From Herbaspirillum sp. YR522 (lineage in GTDB: Bacteria > Pseudomonadota > Gammaproteobacteria > Burkholderiales > Burkholderiaceae_D): a stretch of 64,000 nucleotides of DNA. A program made the translations under genes and the position numbers. Location: assembly GCF_000282575.1 (NCBI RefSeq), contig NZ_AKJA01000109.1:1-64000 (forward strand), written 5' to 3'. The notes under the pieces are model-generated. The model saw nothing but the letters and a program-made list of their open reading frames with translations, was not told where the DNA came from and searched no databases. Each line of letters starts with the position of its first letter. The stretch's first letter is position 1. This document shows, piece by piece, positions 1 to 6,386 of the stretch.

Positions 1-2
1 TG

Positions 3-383
3 AGAAATGGGGGGATTACCGATCTTCCTCGCAGAGTGATCAACATCCCAATAGAACTCCGGAGAATCGGAAATAAAGGCGTACCCCCTGCCGTGGCGCT
101 GTCTACATCGGCAGTCAGAATTTTGGAGCAACTGCCGCGAGTAGATAACCGCGTCTTCCCCTCAACGCAAAATGCTTTGGTTTGCGTTTGGAAACGCTGC
201 TTACTGAAGCTGCAGATATACGATCTACATTGGCACGACCTGAGACATGAAGCCACGAGCAGACTGTTTGAAAAAGGCCTCACTTTAGTCGACGTGGCCG
301 GAATAACCGGCCATAAGACCGCAGCTATGCTGATGCGATACACCCACCTGTCGGTAGATCACCTGTTATCCCGTCTGGGATAA
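3..383 (+). CDS. Tyrosine recombinase/integrase, C-terminal part (cut by window start)
   Basis: The reading frame is open to the first base, so the gene begins outside the window. The visible 126 residues hold the catalytic C-terminus of a phage-type tyrosine recombinase: a lysine-bearing beta-hairpin (IELRRIGNKG), the HDLRHEATS box (H and R), an ITGHK box and the nucleophile in MRYTHLS. All visible catalytic positions are present, so this end looks functional. A GTG at 36 is an internal codon, not a likely start. Three short direct repeats follow the stop codon. The protein probably integrated or excised the island or a nested element, but its target cannot be read from here. Confidence 0.85.
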   Translation, partial: RNGGITDLPRRVINIPIELRRIGNKGVPPAVALSTSAVRILEQLPRVDNRVFPSTQNALVCVWKRCLLKLQIYDLHWHDLRHEATSRLFEKGLTLVDVAGITGHKTAAMLMRYTHLSVDHLLSRLG

Positions 384-410
384 ATGGCCTAGGAATTTTT
401 ATAGAGAAAA

Positions 411-550
411 GGTGAAAAAGCATGGGGGAGATGACTTGTCAGTCAATTTTCTACCGCCCCCTATATCTCGATACGCTGGTAACGACTTTCACGCTGAATT
501 TCGGAGCAAGAGGTGAAAAACCATGGGGCCAAAGGTGAATACCCATGGGG
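411..550 (+). repeat. Three direct repeats GGTGAAAAACCATGGGG
   Basis: Near-identical 17-mers lie at 411-427 (GGTGAAAAAGCATGGGG), 512-528 (GGTGAAAAACCATGGGG) and 534-550 (GGTGAATACCCATGGGG), all in the same direction. Spacings are 101 and 22 bases. They directly follow the recombinase fragment. Repeated short sites like this are typical of recombinase or transposase binding arms (for example IS21-family ends or integrase arm sites), but no transposase is present here, so the role is inferred. Confidence 0.7.
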
Positions 551-628
551 CATCAAGCAACTATGCGAAATAGGCTGCAGCAGCCACTACAGCCTATTTC
601 TAACCATACTACCTACATAGGAGGTACC

Positions 629-904
629 ATGGCTGAGGCAATTTTAGCAAAAGCTCATGTTCACAATATCGTGATTGAAGACGTGCTTTGCGAAGTAAGC
701 GAAGGCCTAGAAATTGACGAGCAGGTATTGGAATCGCTTGTCCAATTACTTCGCCCAGCAATCGACGATGTTGTCGCTGTCTGCATTGACCGAGACCGGC
801 TGCATAGCGTAGTTGCCAGGCAGATCAAAATGCTGTCAGCAATTTCGCCGCTAGCTGGGGCCGCCTTCGGCCTTTTTGCGTCGAATCTTGCTGCAGGTTT
901 GTAG
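629..904 (+). CDS. Hypothetical small protein, 91 aa
   Basis: The start ATG at 629 is set by a strong AGGAGG about six bases upstream; the longer upstream frame has no such signal. The protein is acidic and Leu/Val-rich in its first two thirds. Its last 25 residues are hydrophobic (SPLAGAAFGLFASNL), which could be a C-terminal membrane anchor. I do not recognise the family. It stands alone between a recombinase remnant and a strongly structured stretch (905-1010) that begins right after its stop codon. Confidence 0.6.
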   Translation: MAEAILAKAHVHNIVIEDVLCEVSEGLEIDEQVLESLVQLLRPAIDDVVAVCIDRDRLHSVVARQIKMLSAISPLAGAAFGLFASNLAAGL

Positions 905-1010
905 TGCGGTGCGTCTAGCCCATGCTTAAGCCCGGGCTACGGTGCCAACATGGTCGGCACCTACCGGATCTTACTTCGCGCTTAGCGCGAAGCCGCTTCA
1001 TGGGCTAGTA
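905..1010 (+). other. Three-way-junction inverted-repeat structure
   Basis: An outer 10-bp perfect stem, CTAGCCCATG (915-924) with CATGGGCTAG (999-1008), encloses two inner hairpins. The first is 932-967: CCGG and GGTGCC pair with GGCACC and CCGG around an internal loop. The second is 974-992: CTTCGCGC, loop TTA, GCGCGAAG. No coding frame of note crosses it. It could be a structured RNA, a 3' UTR element of the preceding gene, or a DNA fold used by a mobile element. It does not match the hammerhead core or integron attC boxes. Confidence 0.55.
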
Positions 1011-1127
1011 GCACTGAAGCCATGTCGGTAGGCTGCGGGTTCGGCAGTGGGATCGAGGTGTTTAAGGGAAAGGCTGCCTTACCCAACAGCGGAGCATTTC
1101 CAACCATAGAGATTCCTAGGCAATGTC

Positions 1128-1604
1128 ATGGCTCGTAAAATTTTCATCGATACTGAATTTACTGACTTTCTCGATTGTCACCTCATTAGCCTTGGCATGG
1201 TGGCAGAAACTGGGGAAGAGTTTTACATGGAGGTGCCTTACCCAGATGCTGCTTGCAGCGCATTCGTTCGTGAGGCAGTCATCCCCTTGCTTGGCTCAAT
1301 AGAGGATGCACATTGCCCTTTTGAAGAGCTTAAGCACAGAATTCTCAACTGGCTCATTCTCATTAGGCACGATGGCGAAATCGTCGAAATTTGCTTTGAT
1401 TTCCAGACCGACTGGGACTTGTTTAATGACGCAATGGACTACCAAGTTCCAGACTGGTGTTGTCCGCGGCTGATCGCACGAAATATCAACGAGTTACTTC
1501 GTTATTCTTTCCATAAGAAGAATAAATTGCCTGAGCATCATGCGCTCTATGACGCTCGGGCAAATCGGTATGCATTTCGAGAGCGCCAGAGCGTCACTAG
1601 TTGA
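1128..1604 (+). CDS. DEDDh 3'-5' exoribonuclease-like protein
   Basis: The 158-residue protein opens with IFIDTEFTDF, the first DEDD exonuclease motif (Asp and Glu metal ligands). It continues with a region containing a conserved Asp (FDFQTDWDLF) and ends with EHHALYDARAN, the His/Asp motif of the DEDDh class. Length and layout match the small 3'-5' exoribonuclease family related to RNase T (DUF5051-type), which occurs often on plasmids and islands. It is the only recognisable enzyme in this stretch. Its substrate is unknown. Confidence 0.75.
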   Translation: MARKIFIDTEFTDFLDCHLISLGMVAETGEEFYMEVPYPDAACSAFVREAVIPLLGSIEDAHCPFEELKHRILNWLILIRHDGEIVEICFDFQTDWDLFNDAMDYQVPDWCCPRLIARNINELLRYSFHKKNKLPEHHALYDARANRYAFRERQSVTS

Positions 1605-1790
1605 AGCGTTCAGTATTTTTCGTGTGATATCCGAGCTGCATGTGTTTTTCTGCATCGACGACATTCGTAAAAATGTTCGCCGCTGTCGTTCAGAATGTAA
1701 TGATATCCATGTCCTCGAATCCACTGGTGTAGACCAAAACGACAAGCCAGCCAGTCTTTGAATCGCTGAAACATATTTTCCTTGTTCCTT

Positions 1791-2069
1791 TCAATCCATC
1801 AGACGTTGGTCGCCAACCTTGAGATGAGCATCAGTGACACATCGGTTCATCAAGGACTTTGCGTGCATGATCGCAAAATCCTTGATCTGGTCCAATGTCA
1901 GTTGGTCGACATTGAAATTGATCTCGATGCGCACTGAATCAGCTGGTCCGTCGGTACAGCTATCAGAGATAAATTCCACATCGACTCGCGCAAATGAGCG
2001 CAGGCCATCTTTCGTCACCGGGACAACACTTAACTTCGAGACACGGACTCTATCGTCAACCTCTTTCAT
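1791..2069 (-). CDS. Hypothetical protein, 92 aa
   Basis: A small soluble protein with alternating hydrophobic residues suggesting beta strands (ARVDVEF, SVRIEINFNV) followed by a helix (LDQIKDFAIMHAKSLM). Family not recognised. It lies 10 bases downstream of another small gene on the same strand (2080-2322), so the two are probably cotranscribed. Both contain a similar FN-rich strand (NFNV), which may hint at a shared fold, but this is weak. The overlapping plus-strand frame is less plausible because it ignores this pairing. Confidence 0.5.
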   Translation of the reverse strand: MKEVDDRVRVSKLSVVPVTKDGLRSFARVDVEFISDSCTDGPADSVRIEINFNVDQLTLDQIKDFAIMHAKSLMNRCVTDAHLKVGDQRLMD

Positions 2070-2079
2070 GGTTCTTCGA

Positions 2080-2322
2080 TCAGAAAGGCGCTTCTACTTC
2101 TTTGGTTTGGCTCCTAACGGCAACATTGAAGTTGACCTGAGCCTTTCCAAATGGGAGACCATCAGGAATTAAATTGAAATTATTGAGCTCCACGACCAGC
2201 TCTTGACCAGAAAGCTGACTTAGCGCCATGGACAAACTTTTTTCGATCTCGCGGAACGAGTGGTCTTTGAGTGCAGCCGGATCACCAATATATGCAGTGG
2301 TCGTTGATTTATATTCGCTCAT
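2080..2322 (-). CDS. Hypothetical protein, 80 aa
   Basis: I place the start at MSEYKSTT; the longer frame adds nine unlikely residues. The protein has a predicted helix (FREIEKSLSMALSQL) and then beta-strand-like segments (LVVELNNFNLI, KAQVNFNVAV). I do not recognise it. It precedes the 92-aa gene by 10 bases on the same strand, and a third unknown gene (2427-2885) lies about 100 bases upstream, so the three may form one operon of island-specific genes. Confidence 0.5.
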   Translation of the reverse strand: MSEYKSTTTAYIGDPAALKDHSFREIEKSLSMALSQLSGQELVVELNNFNLIPDGLPFGKAQVNFNVAVRSQTKEVEAPF

Positions 2323-2426
2323 GATTCTCCTAATCCACCGAAGCGGCATTATCAGTTTTGTAACGACGGCTCGCGCCGACTCTTCATGGTCAGTACCTGG
2401 CGCTCGCCGCCGGCATCGGCGATTTC

Positions 2427-2885
2427 CTAGAGCAATTGGATATCCAGATCGGGGCCCGCCACATGCAATTCTTCCGACATATAAGCGATGAATTTTGGCC
2501 GATCAAAGTCCAGCTTGTTGTCGGATACCCATGTTGCGACGGAATTTTGTAGACGGTTCATAAGGTCGATTTGAAGCTCATACTCTCGTGGCGATGGCCC
2601 CGGAAATTCCATTTCCGCATTCTCGATCTTTTTGAGAAACTCTACTGCCGCTTTACTATCGACTAGCTTTCCGATTTTTTCACCATTTTGAAGCCCAGAA
2701 ATCATGCGGGCCAAAATGGTTTTGGCCTCAAAGCGAGCAAAGTACGACGGGCATTCGATTTCTAGTTTTGCGGTCGTGATTTGCGTTCTGCCGTTAGTTA
2801 AGCCCGCCTTAATAGCGTCCTGTCGCGTTGAATACCCAGGCACCCACCGACCAGACGCGTCTTTATATGCATATTCTTCAGTCAT
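2427..2885 (-). CDS. Hypothetical protein, about 152 aa
   Basis: The first residues MTEEYAYKDASGRWVPGYS suggest a start at the second of two adjacent ATG codons, which puts the AGGA ribosome site seven bases upstream. The middle is helical and charged (FARFEAKTILARMISGLQNGEKIGKLVDSKAAVEFLKKIENAE). No catalytic motif, signal peptide or membrane segment is visible. It sits upstream of two other unknown small genes on the same strand. No function can be assigned. Confidence 0.55.
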   Translation of the reverse strand: MTEEYAYKDASGRWVPGYSTRQDAIKAGLTNGRTQITTAKLEIECPSYFARFEAKTILARMISGLQNGEKIGKLVDSKAAVEFLKKIENAEMEFPGPSPREYELQIDLMNRLQNSVATWVSDNKLDFDRPKFIAYMSEELHVAGPDLDIQLL

Positions 2886-3079
2886 CATTTTCCTAGATGA
2901 ATTTTCTCGCAAGGACATCTTCAAGAAACTTATGGCCGGTTAGCTTTTTCCGCTGTGCATTGTCACTTGAGACGCCTGGATATTCGGCTTACAGGGCTTG
3001 TGCGCAAGAAGCCGGGAAGTCCGGCTCAGTTGCAAAAAACCATACATTGAACGCCTGCACTACTAAAGTAGTATCGCCC

Positions 3080-3370
3080 TTACGGAGTGCAGCGCAGTTT
3101 TTCGATGACTTGTTCGCTCATGCTTTGACGCCATTCTTTCTTGGCCGGCACCGCGCAGGCCCTCGCAATGCACCTGGCCACAGATGCCAAGCGCTTTCCG
3201 CGCTATTTAGGCGAGTATGCATTTTCGACATCAGGTTCGCCCTTTGTCGAGTCGTATACGAATCCTTGGCGCTCCATTTCATGCTGAATTGTCCAACGCT
3301 TTTCAGTAAGGCCATCTTTATTTCTTGCCGCCTCTTGTGCGGCTTTAAACGCTTCGCTGCGTGTTGTCAT
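3080..3370 (-). pseudogene. Small gene interrupted by an in-frame TAG
   Basis: A good ribosome site (AAGGAATGAG) precedes an ATG at 3370. The frame runs 55 residues (beginning MTTRSEAFKAAQEA) to a TAG at 3203-3205. The same frame then continues for 40 coding-like residues (RGKRLASVARCIARACAVPA and on) to TAA at 3080. Either the gene is a nonsense-broken 96-codon gene, or the 55-residue form is the real product, or the amber codon is read through. The product has no recognisable family. It was probably the first or second gene of the minus-strand group running toward 1791. Confidence 0.5.
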
Positions 3371-3503
3371 CTCATTCCTTCCTGGTCAGCACCATGCCAA
3401 CCTCTCTCAATGCGAAAAGCCCGTCTAGCAGGCGATGGGTAGAGCTGTGGCACACCTGGCGACCTCGCCGGCGGCGCAAGCGTTTTCCAATGCGTCCGGC
3501 GAC

Positions 3504-4229
3504 TTACAGTGGTTCCGCGTCAGTTCGTCCCAAACGAAGGTGCTCCAATCCGCTTTGGATATGCCGCTCTTCTGGCCCCAACGCTGCTAGGAACGACGAC
3601 ACCGACTCTGGCTTATACCAGTAGTGGGCATGCCCCAAACCAGCGCGGACTGACTCCATTTCATTTTGAGTCAACGAGGCCATGAACGCCCTCATTCGGA
3701 TCTCTACACGTTCACGTGCCTCGTGGCACGTTCGGCACAGTGCACGAAACGCACCAAGCGGGTACTCCCAAGGTTCGAAGCCGTATCGCATACTCGTGTA
3801 GTAACAATGATGTGCATCGAGTGCTTCGCCTTTGCCGCAGTCTTGGCATGAATGGCCGGCACGATCTTTGACTAGCCTCGCCTTACGTTGCCAGCGCGGG
3901 TCTTGCAGCTTCCTTAAATAAGATCCTTGGGCCGGTGAGTAGTCGTAGCCCTCTTCGACGTTGAAGCCCACGCTCCAGGAATAACCCAGCTCGTACCAAA
4001 ATCCGAACGACTCAATGAGATCGTCGAACTCCGATGTATCTCCACCGTAGTTCAACATTGTGTGTAGTGCGCTGCCGTCGATCACCAAAACCAACCGCGA
4101 TTCTTCGTGGAATTGTTCGCCACGCGCACGCCACTCTACATCGGTATAAAACGTGGCATCACCTAAGAGATCTTCGGTGATTAGCCACTCGTTCAACGCA
4201 TTCCTCAGCCGTGCGAGATTTGCGTGCAC
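3504..4229 (-). CDS. HNH-endonuclease-like protein
   Basis: Residues about 120-175 contain an HNH/zinc motif: CQDCGKGEALDAHHCYY, then LCRTCHEARE. The paired CxxC and CxxC and the central HH are what HNH nucleases use to bind zinc and metal. The N-terminal half is unlike known domains; the C-terminal 70 residues are helical. Start: an AAGGGAGG site lies just before GTG at 4229, whereas the longer start at 4247 has its ribosome site inside the gene. It may cut DNA or be a restriction-type nuclease; no methylase is nearby. A 20-base hairpin (4264-4283: AACGCCGG, loop CGCA, CCGGCGTT) lies in its leader. Confidence 0.65.
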   Translation of the reverse strand: MHANLARLRNALNEWLITEDLLGDATFYTDVEWRARGEQFHEESRLVLVIDGSALHTMLNYGGDTSEFDDLIESFGFWYELGYSWSVGFNVEEGYDYSPAQGSYLRKLQDPRWQRKARLVKDRAGHSCQDCGKGEALDAHHCYYTSMRYGFEPWEYPLGAFRALCRTCHEARERVEIRMRAFMASLTQNEMESVRAGLGHAHYWYKPESVSSFLAALGPEERHIQSGLEHLRLGRTDAEPL

Positions 4230-4666
4230 AGGCCCTCCCTTCATCACCGTACATGTTTCTCTGAACGCCGGCGCACCGGCGTTTCCATTACACCCTTTGG
4301 CGACCCCAAATGATTCAATTTCGTTCAGATCGTGAGGCTGACCTGGCCGGGCTCGAGATTGGGTGCTTAGCTCACGATTTCGCTGAATAGAATAACACCA
4401 GGTCGATCCTGGCGTTCACGAAAAGGATGAGCCACAACGCTACGTCAGTGAAATTGGTACGCCTGATCTGATCACGCCCCCATGCCAGGTTATCCAAATA
4501 CCTTTTTTTGCCCAAAAATGCATGATCTTTCGGGGTATATCCTCATCACGTCACATACCGGCCAGATCCTTATGCGTCTTCGGACATTATTTAGTGATCC
4601 TCATGAACCGTTTGAGAAGAACAAATAGCGAATTTATCCCGGCGGACCGCCTATTTGAATCCGAGC

Positions 4667-4854
4667 GTCAATGTGACTCTAAACCCATACTTCGGATGCC
4701 ATTTCATTAATACGAAACTGATCGAGGCAATGTGACTCTACTTTGCTCAAAATTTAAGCAGAATAATGTGTATTGAAGTCGTCCTGTAAAAAAATAGAAG
4801 TCAATGTGACTCTGGTTGAGAGCGGGCAGTAGAATACGGCGTCAATGTGACTCT
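4667..4854 (+). repeat. Four direct repeats CAATGTGACTCT
   Basis: Copies end at 4680, 4739, 4813 and 4854, all with the same core CAATGTGACTCT; three are preceded by GT, and the last two extend into GGTT. Start-to-start spacings are about 59, 74 and 41 bases. They lie in the non-coding 4230-4863 stretch directly downstream of the 3' end of the tyrosine recombinase at 4864-5895. This parallels the repeats that follow the first recombinase (411-550). They may be recombinase arm sites or the multi-repeat end of an IS21/Tn7-like element whose transposase is absent. Confidence 0.75.
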
Positions 4855-4863
4855 GGTTAGGCT

Positions 4864-5895
4864 TCATTTAATGTTGAATGATCTAGCCTGGCTTGTGGAG
4901 CGTACGGGACTTGATCCTCGTACAGACACTGGCGTTAAATTTCCCCCGCCGCGCATTAATTGTGCTTGCCCGTATCGAGTTCGTGTCTTAGCCGACACAT
5001 GCCCCAACGCGGTCGAGACATCATCAGGATCAAGTGTTTGCTTCCATTGAGATGCAATTGCGTGCCTAAGAACGTAGGGTGTCACGTCCTTTTTTCGGGG
5101 CCAAAGAACCTTTCCCGCCCGCCTCAAGGCGGAAGTGAAATTGACCTTCGAATCAACCGAAACAATAGTGCCGTGTGCGGCTTCGGCACCGATCAAGCGC
5201 ACGATCTCGGAAAGCAAAAAGTGTGGGGAATCGTGACTCAAATCATATTCAATGACCCTGAATTCCTGACCTTGGGTTTCTTTAACCTTACTTCCGATGA
5301 TTTTAATGCTCAAGATCTGGTCTTCGAGGCGTACTTGAAGCCCATTCTGCAGCTCTTGCGGCCTTGACCCGCTTACGGCGGCGAGCAAAAACGCAAGCTG
5401 ATACTTGCTTCCCCGGAACTGCTCATATAGTTTTTCGCGAAAGTCACCGTCCTTTGACAGACCACCGAGCATGCCCCGTTTGGAAACTCGGGCTTTCGGA
5501 TCTCTTATATGACAAGTCCCGGCCTTCATTATCATCAATCTTTTAATGTCGGCGATGAAATTGATCGATTTACAAATTCTGGCGATCTCGCCATCGGCAG
5601 TAGCGGCATCTAGCTTTGCCAGAAGCGTTGCGAAGTTGGATCTCAGGAAGTGATTTGTCGCGGCCCGACGGCGATAGTACGTCGCCTTACTTCTTGTTTC
5701 TGACAGTGCAGAAAAGAGTGCGCCCGCACTGTTTTCTCCTCTAGCCGCAAGTTTCGAGATCGTGCGGCGTATCTCGGCTTCATAAGCGGCCTTTGTTTCC
5801 TCAGACGTTGTATCGAACTCCAATTCCTTTTTTATGGTTTCGATAATGGGAAGAATGTCGTCATTAAGATATTTTTTCGAGCGCTGATCGATCAT
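4864..5895 (-). CDS. Site-specific tyrosine recombinase (integrase)
   Basis: 343 residues. The first 140 form a helical, basic DNA-binding arm. The catalytic part shows SGSRPQEL (first Arg), a Lys-containing strand (IIGSKVKE), VLRHAIASQW (Arg in an RHA box, His replaced by V/L context), LGHVSAKTRTRYGQ (His and the Tyr nucleophile). All key positions except a clear first His of HxxR are visible. An AGGAGC ribosome site precedes the ATG. The gene is followed by four direct repeats and preceded by a 26-base inverted repeat (5948-5973). It probably moves the island or part of it. Confidence 0.85.
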   Translation of the reverse strand: MIDQRSKKYLNDDILPIIETIKKELEFDTTSEETKAAYEAEIRRTISKLAARGENSAGALFSALSETRSKATYYRRRAATNHFLRSNFATLLAKLDAATADGEIARICKSINFIADIKRLMIMKAGTCHIRDPKARVSKRGMLGGLSKDGDFREKLYEQFRGSKYQLAFLLAAVSGSRPQELQNGLQVRLEDQILSIKIIGSKVKETQGQEFRVIEYDLSHDSPHFLLSEIVRLIGAEAAHGTIVSVDSKVNFTSALRRAGKVLWPRKKDVTPYVLRHAIASQWKQTLDPDDVSTALGHVSAKTRTRYGQAQLMRGGGNLTPVSVRGSSPVRSTSQARSFNIK

Positions 5896-5947
5896 TTGGT
5901 GCTCCTATCTGTAGCTTGATTTTCTTATTGAATATTGGGCCGGCACC

Positions 5948-5973
5948 ACATTCTCTGTCTCGACAGAGAATGT
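5948..5973. promoter_or_regulatory. 26-base inverted repeat in divergent intergenic region
   Basis: ACATTCTCTGTC (5948-5959) and GACAGAGAATGT (5962-5973) are perfect inverted arms around a TC centre. The site lies between the recombinase (minus, start 5895) and a small plus-strand gene (start 6055), so it could be an operator for either, or a core recombination site of the recombinase. Confidence 0.6.
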
Positions 5974-6054
5974 CATTTGAGTTGCTGAGCACTGATGTTG
6001 AAATTAGGAGCTCGCACTGCTATCGTGACGACATAAATTTGGTGCGGAGATCAA

Positions 6055-6381
6055 ATGAGCAATCGGGACTACTCAAATGGTATGGCGGCCGGAAGTGCCG
6101 CTGCTGTTGCAGCAGCGAAGCGAGCGCAAAACACCGCTGGACGGTGGCAGGAATTTTCCGGCCGACTCGAAACAAAGCTTGTCAACGAGGAGGTCGAGCG
6201 AAGCGTAACGATTGCATATGCCAAAGCCCTTCGGGATGCATTGAAACAAGTTGCGCCCTCGCATCCATTGCTCAATTCGACGGAAGCCGAGAAATTTCTA
6301 AACAATGCTCGCGCTCAAGCTTTTGCAGAGAAAGGCTTTGACTACAACCAGGTCACAAATCAGGTCTCTCCCCGACGATAA
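6055..6381 (+). CDS. Hypothetical Ala-rich protein, 108 aa
   Basis: Ribosome site GGAG lies six bases before the ATG. The protein is soluble and helical, with an Ala-rich N-terminus (AAGSAAAVAAAKRAQ) and a charged middle (GRLETKLVNEEVERSV). No known domain was recognised. It converges on the DotA/TraY-like gene with only five bases between the stop codons. It may belong to the conjugation or maintenance set of the island, judged only from position. Confidence 0.55.
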   Translation: MSNRDYSNGMAAGSAAAVAAAKRAQNTAGRWQEFSGRLETKLVNEEVERSVTIAYAKALRDALKQVAPSHPLLNSTEAEKFLNNARAQAFAEKGFDYNQVTNQVSPRR

Positions 6382-6386
6382 AAATG

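Noticed and set aside
905-1010. Possible integron attC site or hammerhead ribozyme
   Set aside because: The outer arms lack the attC R and L box consensus, and the CUGAUGA and GAAA core of a hammerhead is absent.
2897-3442. A 181-residue plus-strand frame
   Set aside because: No ribosome site or recognised domain, and it lies opposite the minus-strand amber gene, which has a strong ribosome site and coding character.
4667-4854. Possible CRISPR array
   Set aside because: Repeats are 12 to 14 bases, spacing is irregular (41 to 74) and no cas gene is present.
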